NCBI GenBank assembly: GCA_963751355.1
Contig: CAVVVS010000104.1
Location: 1-37,511 of the forward strand
Length of the DNA: 37,511 nucleotides
Direction of reading: 5' to 3'
Origin: CAVVVS01 sp963751355
GTDB taxonomy: Bacteria > Bacteroidota > Ignavibacteria > Ignavibacteriales > Ignavibacteriaceae
The first letter of the stretch is position 1. Each line of letters opens with the position of its first letter. A program made the position numbers and the translations under genes. Shown piece by piece: positions 15,177 through 23,445 of the stretch. Below the pieces are notes generated by a model. That model made no database searches. It saw only the letters and a list, made by a program, of their open reading frames with translations, and was not told where the DNA came from.

Positions 15177-16640
15177 TTATAAAATAATACCGTTAATTAT
15201 TTCGCCTGTATTATATATAACATTATATAAAAAACCGTTTATAACAACGTACCGGACTTGCTCATCTTTAACTATTATATAATTTGGGCTCTCCTCTAAA
15301 CTGATTTTGTTTTGCCTTTGAGGTTCGCTATTCAAAACAATGTTGATGGGAAGGTTAGTGTATTTTTGATCGAATTTATCCGATTTAATTAAAACATTAG
15401 TATATCCGTTTTTGTATAAATCACAAATATCCAGCTTTTTAATTTCGGAAATTGAACTAAAAACTTTTTCGTAAGTTTTGCCGGGCTTTATTTCCATGCC
15501 GGTGAAGTCATAATCTTCATAACCGAAATAAACGGAAAGATCACCCTTCTCCTCTAATATTGATTTGTAATAAAAATCGTTTGATTTATCGATATTAATT
15601 TCATTCCTAGCGATTCCAAGATCTATAAGATATTCGGAACCGTTACTTTTAAATTTTAAATTTCTCAGTATCAAATCAAAAAGATCCTCCTCGTTCAAAG
15701 GTATATTCTCATACGTATCAAGTTTCTCATTTTCATAACTTTTTTCGGCAATGCTTTTAAATGAAGCTAATAGAGCAATAAAATTCATTTTTCTAATAAA
15801 TTGTTTTTCGGTATCGTCTTTCCATCCTCCCGATTCAATTAAGATTGTACTGGTGCCGGATTTTTGAAAATTATCTCCGAATGCTCTTGGCTCAAAATCA
15901 TCTTTATATTTAGCTATATGACCGGGAATAAAGCCGGACATTGTATTGAATATTTCCCCTATGAGTTTCATTGCGTTCCTTCTTACAGAGTTAATCTCTT
16001 TTGAGTTATTAACCGGTGGTGCAAGAAAGGAAAGTGTAGCAGATTTAAATGTGTGCCCTGCGGAATAGCGAGTCTTTTGGTCATGCAGGTTAAATCCAAA
16101 ATCGGCTTTAAGATTGTCAAAAACTTCTTTTAAAATTTTTCCTTCCGGTGTTTGGAACCGTGAGGCATCCCTGTTTATATCAATATCGTAAATGTTCCGT
16201 CTTTGGAATAATTCGGCTCCGTCCGGATTAACCATTGGAATTAAATAAATTGTCGTTTTTTCCAACAGTGTTTGCCGGAACTCATTAAAGTTATCATTTG
16301 CAGACAAAAAATTAAGTATGTCAAAAAGAGCCATTGTTGCGGTTGATTCATCCCCATGCATCTGAGACCAGAGAAAGATTTTTGTTTTTCCTGTACCGAA
16401 AGAAATTAAGAAAATCGACCTGTTCTCTGCGGATTCCCCAATTTTATTAACTGTAAAAATATCATTATTTTTTAAACGTTGTATTAACGATGATATATCG
16501 GAATGTTTAAATCTTCTCTTAGTAAGGGAAGGCTCCTTGTAACTTTGATAATTATAATATAGCATGTTTGCTAAATCAATATCTTGTGCCATCGTTAAAC
16601 CACTTAAAAGAATTAATGGAAGGACTAAATACTTAATCAT
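15177..16640 (-). CDS. Secreted zinc carboxypeptidase, M14 family
   Basis: This protein of about 487 residues begins with a signal peptide (MIKYLVLPLILLSGLTMAQ). M14 catalytic residues are in place: His95 and Glu98 in SQMHGDEST, Asn156-Arg157 in DINRDASRF, His186 in NLHDQKT as the third zinc ligand, and Glu269 in ILIESGGW as the general base. The C-terminal 200 residues are less typical and may form beta domains; no type IX sorting signal is visible. It should cut C-terminal residues from peptides or from cell-wall peptides in the periplasm or outside. An upstream ATG at 16652 is possible, but GGGG six bases before 16640 and the signal peptide favour the later start. It is divergent from the peroxiredoxin-like gene. 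Confidence 0.88.
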   Translation of the reverse strand: MIKYLVLPLILLSGLTMAQDIDLANMLYYNYQSYKEPSLTKRRFKHSDISSLIQRLKNNDIFTVNKIGESAENRSIFLISFGTGKTKIFLWSQMHGDESTATMALFDILNFLSANDNFNEFRQTLLEKTTIYLIPMVNPDGAELFQRRNIYDIDINRDASRFQTPEGKILKEVFDNLKADFGFNLHDQKTRYSAGHTFKSATLSFLAPPVNNSKEINSVRRNAMKLIGEIFNTMSGFIPGHIAKYKDDFEPRAFGDNFQKSGTSTILIESGGWKDDTEKQFIRKMNFIALLASFKSIAEKSYENEKLDTYENIPLNEEDLFDLILRNLKFKSNGSEYLIDLGIARNEINIDKSNDFYYKSILEEKGDLSVYFGYEDYDFTGMEIKPGKTYEKVFSSISEIKKLDICDLYKNGYTNVLIKSDKFDQKYTNLPINIVLNSEPQRQNKISLEESPNYIIVKDEQVRYVVINGFLYNVIYNTGEIINGIIL

Positions 16641-16707
16641 AATATACCCCATTATGCCAGTATTTAATTTATTTTCAACATCTTATTTAAAATAAGGAAT
16701 AATTCTC

Positions 16708-17253
16708 ATGGTTTCCAATACTCTTTTATTAGGTTCGGCTATTCCAAAATTTGAATTGATTGGAATCGACGATAAAGTTTACCGTGTTGATGATTATAAT
16801 ATAAAGAAGATTTTAATTATTATTTTTAGTTGTAATCATTGTCCTTACGTTCAGGCCTACGAAGATAGAATAAAATCCATTCAATCCGACTACGGAGCAA
16901 GAGGTGTTCAGGTTATAGCCATTAACAGTAATGATGCAACTAAATATGAAGATGATTCATTTGAAGGTATGAAAAAAAGAGCTGCAGAAAAAAGTTTTAA
17001 TTTCCCGTATTTAAGGGATGAAGAGCAGAGTACTGCCCGTGCGTTCGCAGCTTCCCACACTCCCGAAATTTTCGTGTTTGATGAAAGTAGGAAATTGGTT
17101 TACCACGGAAAAATAGATGATAATTGGCAGGATGAATCACGAGTCGGAAGCAGGTATCTTAGAGATGCGTTAGATGAATTATTGCAAAATAAGCAAATCT
17201 CCGTTCCGGAAACTTTTTCCATAGGCTGTACAATAAAGTGGAAAATGACTTAA
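16708..17253 (+). CDS. Peroxiredoxin/thioredoxin-like (AhpC/TSA-type redoxin) protein
   Basis: This 181-residue protein has the redoxin fold: GSAIPKFELIGIDDKVYRVDD, then IIIFSCNHCPYVQAYEDRI with a CNHC redox pair, VQVIAINSNDATKYEDDS, and a TPEIFVFDESRKLVYHGKIDDNW stretch with the cis-proline. A third conserved cysteine lies in the tail (SIGCTIKW). This is the PRX-like group with CxHCPY at the active site. It probably reduces peroxides or protein disulfides in the cytoplasm; no signal peptide is present. AAGGAAT is upstream of the start. A weak hairpin (17304-17321) may end the transcript. Confidence 0.9.
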   Translation: MVSNTLLLGSAIPKFELIGIDDKVYRVDDYNIKKILIIIFSCNHCPYVQAYEDRIKSIQSDYGARGVQVIAINSNDATKYEDDSFEGMKKRAAEKSFNFPYLRDEEQSTARAFAASHTPEIFVFDESRKLVYHGKIDDNWQDESRVGSRYLRDALDELLQNKQISVPETFSIGCTIKWKMT

Positions 17254-17303
17254 TCGTTATTTTTCAGTTGTGTCGGTACTTCTGTAATCGAGAATTATAT
17301 CAC

Positions 17304-17321
17304 AATGGCTTCAAAGTCATT
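17304..17321 (+). terminator. Weak hairpin between convergent genes
   Basis: AATGGCT (17304-17310) and AGTCATT (17315-17321) form seven pairs (one G-T) around TCAA, followed by TTATT. It lies between the stops of the redoxin and DUF2461 genes. This is only a tentative terminator. Confidence 0.3.
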
Positions 17322-17390
17322 TTATTGAAAAAAATTATATACCAGCCGTATAATTACCACAAATTACTATTAACCGCAGGAAATGACCAT

Positions 17391-18125
17391 TTAAACCGGT
17401 ATTCCCATTCTCTCTTCAAATTCATGGATAAGTTTTAACGGGTTTGGGGAAATTGCAAAACAATATAATGGGTAAAGATTTGAAAATACTTTTATCGCCT
17501 CCGTCAAAAAATCGGCGGTAAAAATAATTTTATTTTTTACGGAATAACTTTTTTCCAACAGAATATATTTCATTTCATCTATTATACCGAAGTTTTTCTT
17601 TGCATTGAACTTATCAAGAATAAATTCAGGCTCTTTGTGAAGTTCATACAAAGAAAATTTACCATTAATCTTAAACTTATCAAAAGTATCAATTATTTCT
17701 TTTTTAAACCGGCGCAAGTTTTGCGGAAAGTACAACTCGTCGCCCTTTGAATTGTTTATGAAAATCCCGTATTCGATTCCTGATTTATCAAGGTAAACAT
17801 AAAACTCGCTATCCATTTTAAATCTACCGAAATGGATCAAAAAGTAATTGCGATAGGGAAGACCTTTGGTGAAGCGTATATCCCGATTAATTCTCATCAG
17901 CGTTTTGTTAAACTTAGGTTCTGTTCTTATAGCAGGATTTAAATGGTTGAAAAATTGCCCTATTGTCACCACGAAAGCTTTTGAAGGGATAACCAGATAG
18001 TTTTCATATTTCTCCCTGTTTCTGCCAAACCAGGCGGTATTATTATTATCCTCTATTTCTAATTCAGCCAGAAATTCGAATGTTTGTTTTTGAAAACCGT
18101 TAAAATCAGGGACCTTTTTACTCAA
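17391..18125 (-). CDS. DUF2461 family protein
   Basis: This 244-residue protein matches DUF2461 (TIGR02453) in pattern. FLAELEIEDNNNTAWFGRNREKYEN at the start is followed by MRINRDIRFTKGLPYRNYFLIHF, where the RI-RD-RF-PY core of the family is clear. The biochemical role of the family is unknown to me; it is widespread in Bacteroidota and is cytoplasmic. The only plausible start is TTG at 18125, which overlaps the stop of the preceding beta-barrel gene (TTGA). The pair is therefore co-translated. Confidence 0.85.
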   Translation of the reverse strand: MSKKVPDFNGFQKQTFEFLAELEIEDNNNTAWFGRNREKYENYLVIPSKAFVVTIGQFFNHLNPAIRTEPKFNKTLMRINRDIRFTKGLPYRNYFLIHFGRFKMDSEFYVYLDKSGIEYGIFINNSKGDELYFPQNLRRFKKEIIDTFDKFKINGKFSLYELHKEPEFILDKFNAKKNFGIIDEMKYILLEKSYSVKNKIIFTADFLTEAIKVFSNLYPLYCFAISPNPLKLIHEFEERMGIPV

Positions 18126-18766
18126 TACATCGTTCCTATATTTATAGTGATATACAAACCTCCTAAATCCTTTTCATGACGACCCTGCATGATTTCAACA
18201 CCCTGATTAAAAAGATGTATAAAATAATAACGAACATTAACTCCGACAAGGTTATTCTTATCGATTCCAAAATTTGCACCGAATCCTATATAACCGCCGG
18301 CTGTGTATTGAACCTGTGCTTTTGAGAAAGCTTTAAAGAATTCAATTTCGTATGGGTCACTAACTACTAGTGTAGGTCCTACACCGGCATTAAGGTATGG
18401 TCTCAAATTATCGTATAAAATATTTTCAAATAATCTATATTGAATACCGAAATTAATAGGTACAAGAAATGCTCTTAATTTTTTACCAAAAGTGTAAGTA
18501 CGTCCCAAGTAATCAACATAAGTAAATTCCCTTGGGTCTTTTGCCTCGGAGATAGAAATGTCGGTAAAGGCTGTAATTATATTACTCAACTTATGGCGAT
18601 AGAAGCCGCCCAGGCCAAATCCTCCTTCACTGAACATTATATCAATACCGAATGCGTTGTTCGGAAAAACCATGGGAGGTTTTTCCGGTGCTAATTCTCC
18701 TATACCCTGTGCATTTACATTTAAAAAAGGAATTAGTAATATTGCTATAAGTATTAAACTTTTCAT
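18122..18766 (-). CDS. Outer-membrane beta-barrel protein, unknown role
   Basis: The protein starts with a clear signal peptide (MKSLILIAILLIPFLNVNAQ) and goes on with alternating hydrophobic strands such as GFGLGGFYRHKLSN, KLRAFLVPINFGIQYRLFEN, LRPYLNAGVGPTLVV and GLYITINIGTMY. It ends on an aromatic residue, as barrel proteins do. About 214 residues fits an eight-stranded OmpA/OmpW-like barrel. The frame extends 11 codons upstream (ATG at 18799), but the Met at 18766 sits right at the signal peptide. Its stop overlaps the start of the DUF2461 gene. The function is unknown. Confidence 0.82.
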   Translation of the reverse strand: MKSLILIAILLIPFLNVNAQGIGELAPEKPPMVFPNNAFGIDIMFSEGGFGLGGFYRHKLSNIITAFTDISISEAKDPREFTYVDYLGRTYTFGKKLRAFLVPINFGIQYRLFENILYDNLRPYLNAGVGPTLVVSDPYEIEFFKAFSKAQVQYTAGGYIGFGANFGIDKNNLVGVNVRYYFIHLFNQGVEIMQGRHEKDLGGLYITINIGTMY

Positions 18767-18839
18767 AATCTTTATCTTTTTATTTCCTAAGATATTCAAC
18801 TATAAGATAAATTCAATATAATAAATTAGCAAATATCAA

Positions 18840-19454
18840 ATGATTACAGAAGTCGACAAGCCAAAATTTTGGGATGAAATTTATAAAAACGGGCAATCGG
18901 GATGGGATTTGAAAAGTCCGAATCCTATATTTTTAGAACTATTAGAAAATAAGGAAGCTCTTGAACCGGGCAGTATCCTAATACCGGGCTGCGGTAAAGG
19001 TTACGACGCAATTGCTGCGGCTAAGCATAAATTTACCGTAACTGCCATAGATTTTTCAGAATACGCTATTTCTTTCGCAAAAAATTTAGCAATTCAAGAA
19101 CCTGTAAATGTGGAATTTTTAAAAAAAGATTTCTTTTCATTGGAAGATGAATTCTATGGTAAGTTCGATTTTGTTTATGACTATGCATCATATTGTGCAA
19201 TTAATCCATTGAGGAGAGAAGAATACGCGAAGAAAATTAGTTTGATGTTGAAACCGGGCGGTAAGTTCTTAGCTCATCTTTTCCCGGTGGAAGATAGAAA
19301 AACAGGACCTCCATTTGGAATAGACATTGTCGAAACCTATAAATTATTTTCAAAATATTTGCTACTGGACTTTTCGTCGAAGAATATTAATTCTATAAAG
19401 CCGAGAAGGGGGAGAGAAGTATTGCAAATTTACAGGAAAACCCTCGTTCCTTAA
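18840..19454 (+). CDS. SAM-dependent methyltransferase, thiopurine methyltransferase-like
   Basis: This 204-residue class I methyltransferase has the TPMT-family opening KPKFWDEIYKNGQSGWDLKS. The SAM-binding glycine loop ILIPGCGKGYDAIAAA follows, then the acidic end of strand 2 (VTAIDFS), the FDFVYDYASYCAI motif and KPGGKFLAHLFPVE. Bacterial relatives methylate thiols, selenium or tellurium species, or small metabolites. The substrate here cannot be read from sequence. It stands alone between a divergent barrel gene 73 bases away and the CYTH gene 86 bases on. It has no clear ribosome binding site. Confidence 0.88.
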   Translation: MITEVDKPKFWDEIYKNGQSGWDLKSPNPIFLELLENKEALEPGSILIPGCGKGYDAIAAAKHKFTVTAIDFSEYAISFAKNLAIQEPVNVEFLKKDFFSLEDEFYGKFDFVYDYASYCAINPLRREEYAKKISLMLKPGGKFLAHLFPVEDRKTGPPFGIDIVETYKLFSKYLLLDFSSKNINSIKPRRGREVLQIYRKTLVP

Positions 19455-19540
19455 GTAACTGTTTTGAAACCCGGACGGACTTGTCTGTTATATTCTAAAA
19501 TTATTTTTGTCTATTGTTAAATAATTTTGAGGAGTAATTA

Positions 19541-20053
19541 ATGCCGCTGAATTTAGAATTAAAAGTAAAATTAAAAGACTTTAAAAAAATTAAAAATTTG
19601 CTGACCGGTATTAATTCGGAATATATTAAAGAGTTAAACCAGAAGGATGTATATTATAAAATCCCTGGCAAATTGTTGAAACTGAGGATTGAGAATGGAG
19701 AAGAGAGCATAATTAAGTATGACAGAAATGAAAAAGGGGAAAATCGTTTTTCAGATTACGAGGTATTGTATTTTAAAAACCCCATCGGGCTAAATTTTTT
19801 CAAAGGAATTTTCGATGTGGAAGCCGTCGTTCAAAAGAGAAGACAATTATATATGTTTGATAATACCAGAATTCATTTGGACGTGGTAAAAAACCTGGGT
19901 AAGTTTTTGGAACTGGAAACTCTGGTAATCAACGGGAAGCAGGATGCCCAAAAAAGATTCGATTTCATCGTAAAACAATTACAACTTGATTTTACTAATC
20001 AGATTAGAAAATCATACCGTGATTTAATTAAGGAAGTACAAAAGAAAGAATGA
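19541..20053 (+). CDS. CYTH-domain protein (class IV adenylate cyclase-like)
   Basis: This 170-residue protein has the CYTH plan. The N-terminal strand LNLELKVKLKD is a variant of the ExExK motif. Basic and acidic strands follow: DVYYKIPGKLLKLRIENGEES, IIKYDR, SDYEVLYF, then RRQLYMFDNTRIHLDVVKNLG and FLELETLV. CYTH enzymes form a tunnel that binds triphosphates with metal ions and include CyaB-type adenylate cyclases, thiamine triphosphatases and polyphosphate hydrolases. Which reaction applies is unclear. The start has GAGGAG well placed. The last four bases overlap the start of the AddB-like nuclease gene, an unusual partner. Confidence 0.85.
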   Translation: MPLNLELKVKLKDFKKIKNLLTGINSEYIKELNQKDVYYKIPGKLLKLRIENGEESIIKYDRNEKGENRFSDYEVLYFKNPIGLNFFKGIFDVEAVVQKRRQLYMFDNTRIHLDVVKNLGKFLELETLVINGKQDAQKRFDFIVKQLQLDFTNQIRKSYRDLIKEVQKKE

Positions 20054-23000
20054 TACTCACCAAGAGCAGAATAAATGAAGTGGATTTGGATTTCCGGGTA
20101 AACGGGAAAATTGAGAGCGGAAAACTAGAAGAGCTTCTCCTGATTGTACCTACGAACAGAAAAATAAGGTACATGAAAGGGGAAATTATTTCCCATACAC
20201 CCAGCAAATCATCGGGTAAGTTAAATCTGGAAACGCTTGGAACATTTTCAACAAATTTACTTTTTATCGATTACTCAAATAAAGAACACGTTTTATCGGA
20301 AGCCGCTTCATATGTTTTATTGAAACAATGTTTTAACAAAGTTCACTTGAAATATTTTTCAAATTACAAAAATGAGATTCCGTTCGGCACACTTGAGCGG
20401 ATTAAAAATGTAATATCGGAATATAAAAAGCACGGCATCTCCCCTGAACTTCTGCGAAATGAAGCTGAAAATTTAACCGGTTCGGAAAAAATAAAGGCCG
20501 AGGATATAGCAGATATTTTTGAGGCATACCTGGAAAAATGCCGCAATCTTTATGTTAAGGAAATTGGAGACATTTATTTTGAAGTTAATGAACTGGAGCA
20601 GCAGGTATTTGATAAGCGATTCCAGGAATTGTATCCCAAAGTGAATTTGATTGTAATTAATGGTTTTGATGAATTCACTTCACCGGAAATTCGAATAATC
20701 AATTCGCTATCCATGATATCCGGCATAACACTTTTTATCTCTTTCGATTATTATTCGTATAATTATTTAATATTTTCACATCTTGATAAATGTTATAAAC
20801 AACTTTTAAAACAGGGATTTAAAGTTATTAAAGATATCTCGGTTGTTCATTTAGGTAAATTCCGGGAAGATGCGAGAGAATATTTATTTAATAATAAAAA
20901 GAAGAAGTTCTATTCGAATTACAAGTCGGACATAATAAAAATCTCCGCCGCAACCCGGGAAAAAGAAATTGAGTCAATTGCAAAGGAAATTAAAAATTTA
21001 ATTACTGATGAAAATGTAGAGCCTGACAATATTTGTGTTGTCTTTAATTTAATTCATAAATACTCGTCGATTTTACGCGATATTTTTACATTATATGGAT
21101 TACCCTTTAATCTAACGGACAGATATTCACTGAGTAATTCACCGCCTGTAATTTCAATTATTAATTTCCTGGAAATATTAGAGAACGATTTTTATTACAA
21201 AAATATTTTCAGAGCTTTGAGCGGCGGAGATCTCCAAATTCCGGGCATCGACCTTTCCAATTTGCTCAAAGTTTCCATTAATTTAAAAGTAATTTCCGGA
21301 CTGAATAATTGGTACAATTCTTTGCACGATGCTATTGCGCAGACAATTGATAATACAGATGACGATGAAAAGGCTTCGTTCAACCGGCTTACTTATCAAA
21401 AGGCCCTCAATGATATTAAAAAACTTGATGAATACCTTGCTCCATTCGGCGGAAAATTAACATTTCAAGAATTTTTAAATTATCTGAACAATCTAATTTT
21501 TTCGTTGGATTTACCTTCAAAATTAATTAATGACGGAGGAGATTCAATTGAAAAAAATATTAAGGCTCTCACTACTTTTCTAAATGAAGTAACCGAATTG
21601 ATGAACTTATTTGAAATGGAATACGGTAAGAATGCAAAATTTCCATTGAAGTTTTTCTTAAACAATATTCGTACCGCCGTTGCATCCTCTAGGTACAACG
21701 TAAAAGAAAAACCGGGATTCGGTGTGCAGATTACCACGCTAAATGAAATAAGAGGATTAAGGTTTGATTACTTGTTTATTGCGGGAATTTGCGACGGTGA
21801 TTTACCTACGAGATATGCACCGGAAATTTTTTATTCGGGTTCTTATTTTAAAAAAGAAGATGCTCATCAAACGGAAGAACGGTACCATTTTTATCAATCA
21901 CTCTGCTCCTGGAATAAAAAATTATATCTAACTTTTCCTGCTCATGAAGAAAAGAAAGAACTAGTACCTTCTAATTTCCTCACCGAATTTTCAAATCTCT
22001 TTGCCTTGACCGAAAGAGAGTTAACTGATTATTCTGATACAATTTTTTCGAAAGCGGAGTTATTAACATATACCGGACTGAAAGGCGTAGACAGGGTTAA
22101 AGGAAAATGGAATCAAAATGAAACCGGGTTAAATTTAGAATCGATTCAAAAAGCCATTAATATTAATGAAAAGAGAATGACGGACCCGTTCGGTGAGTCT
22201 GAATATACAGGTCTCGTAAAATCCGATACATCCGGTGAAATAAAAAAATATCTGGAATCCCTGAAGGGAAAAGATTATTCTATTACTCAACTTGAGACCT
22301 ATGCCAAATGTCCTTACAAATATTTTGCAGAAAGAATTCTGATGCTGAAGCCGATGGAAGAACCTACCGAGGAGATTGAAGCTCTGGAAATGGGAACTTT
22401 ACTGCACGCAATACTTTTTGAATTTTATAAAAAGTTGAAGAGGAAAAATATAACACTTCAAAATTGTAACGCTGATGATTTTATTACTGCCGGTGAGATA
22501 ATATTCTCAATAGCAGCGGAAAAAATTGAATCAGCTAATTTTAATTCACCGCTTACTTTTTACGAAAAAGAAAAAATATTAGGTATAAATGGTGATAGAC
22601 GAAATTCAATTTTATATAAATTTATCGAAGAAGAAAGAATATATGATGATGGATTTATTCCTGAGTATTTTGAATTTGGGTTCGGCTTTATTAATGATGA
22701 AAATAACGAGAAACATTCATCTATAAATTTAAAAGCCGGTGATGTAAACATAAGAGGTAAAATTGACCGCATTGATGTGAATAAAAAAGATTCGACATAT
22801 AAAGTAATTGATTATAAATTAGGCGGGAAAAAACCTGTAAAGGGAGATCTTCTCGAAGGTTTGTCACTGCAGCTTCCCATTTATATGTATGCTGCAAAAG
22901 AGTTGATAAAAGTTCAGTTAGAAAAAGATTTTGATCCTGCGGGTGCCGAAATTTATTCGCTTAAATTTAACAACAAGGAATTTGGAAGAAACTTGATTAA

Positions 23001-23220
23001 AACCATTGATTTGCGAAAGAAGTTTTCTCCGGAAGAATTACGCGATAAATTGATTGGAGATAATGAAAAGATGATTCAAATATCATTGGATGCCGTTAAA
23101 AATTACGTAAACTCAATTGTAAAGGGTAAATTTAATCTGTCAACTTTAAACGACCGGGAAAACAGAGTTTGCCGATACTGTAGTTTTAAACCGGTTTGCA
23201 GAATACAGGATGCGAACTGA
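20050..23220 (+). CDS. AddB-like PD-(D/E)XK nuclease with iron-sulfur cysteines
   Basis: This 1056-residue protein resembles AddB/RexB-type double-strand-break nucleases. The N-terminal half is helicase-like but without a working Walker A (LLLIVPTNRKIRYMKGEI). The middle has a UvrD-like tail, IRGLRFDYLFIAGICDGDLP. The C-terminal nuclease domain has GKIDRID (Asp906) and VIDYK (Asp921, Lys923), the PD-(D/E)XK centre. Cys754 (AKCPYKYF) and Cys1041, 1044 and 1050 (CRYCSFKPVC) match the iron-sulfur staple of AddB. In the classic system AddB works with the helicase-nuclease AddA to make 3' tails for RecA. No AddA is visible here; an M1 peptidase follows. Its ATG overlaps the CYTH stop (ATGA), so the two are coupled. 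Confidence 0.85.
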   Translation: MILTKSRINEVDLDFRVNGKIESGKLEELLLIVPTNRKIRYMKGEIISHTPSKSSGKLNLETLGTFSTNLLFIDYSNKEHVLSEAASYVLLKQCFNKVHLKYFSNYKNEIPFGTLERIKNVISEYKKHGISPELLRNEAENLTGSEKIKAEDIADIFEAYLEKCRNLYVKEIGDIYFEVNELEQQVFDKRFQELYPKVNLIVINGFDEFTSPEIRIINSLSMISGITLFISFDYYSYNYLIFSHLDKCYKQLLKQGFKVIKDISVVHLGKFREDAREYLFNNKKKKFYSNYKSDIIKISAATREKEIESIAKEIKNLITDENVEPDNICVVFNLIHKYSSILRDIFTLYGLPFNLTDRYSLSNSPPVISIINFLEILENDFYYKNIFRALSGGDLQIPGIDLSNLLKVSINLKVISGLNNWYNSLHDAIAQTIDNTDDDEKASFNRLTYQKALNDIKKLDEYLAPFGGKLTFQEFLNYLNNLIFSLDLPSKLINDGGDSIEKNIKALTTFLNEVTELMNLFEMEYGKNAKFPLKFFLNNIRTAVASSRYNVKEKPGFGVQITTLNEIRGLRFDYLFIAGICDGDLPTRYAPEIFYSGSYFKKEDAHQTEERYHFYQSLCSWNKKLYLTFPAHEEKKELVPSNFLTEFSNLFALTERELTDYSDTIFSKAELLTYTGLKGVDRVKGKWNQNETGLNLESIQKAININEKRMTDPFGESEYTGLVKSDTSGEIKKYLESLKGKDYSITQLETYAKCPYKYFAERILMLKPMEEPTEEIEALEMGTLLHAILFEFYKKLKRKNITLQNCNADDFITAGEIIFSIAAEKIESANFNSPLTFYEKEKILGINGDRRNSILYKFIEEERIYDDGFIPEYFEFGFGFINDENNEKHSSINLKAGDVNIRGKIDRIDVNKKDSTYKVIDYKLGGKKPVKGDLLEGLSLQLPIYMYAAKELIKVQLEKDFDPAGAEIYSLKFNNKEFGRNLIKTIDLRKKFSPEELRDKLIGDNEKMIQISLDAVKNYVNSIVKGKFNLSTLNDRENRVCRYCSFKPVCRIQDAN

Positions 23221-23445
23221 ATAATTCATTTACGAGCTGAAATTTTATTTACACTAAATGTATAATATCTGTACTGATATCTTCATTCAGTTGTTAATAA
23301 TTATTTGGAATTATGACCAATAGGGTTTTAACTATGATTTTGTTTAAGAGCATAAACTCTCTGGGCACAAGTTTTACTCAGTTGATTCTAATATTTTTGC
23401 TTTGTAACATTTTATGTAAGAATTTATTTGCATCATAGGACCAAC

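Noticed and set aside
17238..17438. 66-codon frame overlapping the redoxin stop
   Set aside because: It overlaps the end of one gene and the 3' end of the convergent DUF2461 gene, and has no family features.
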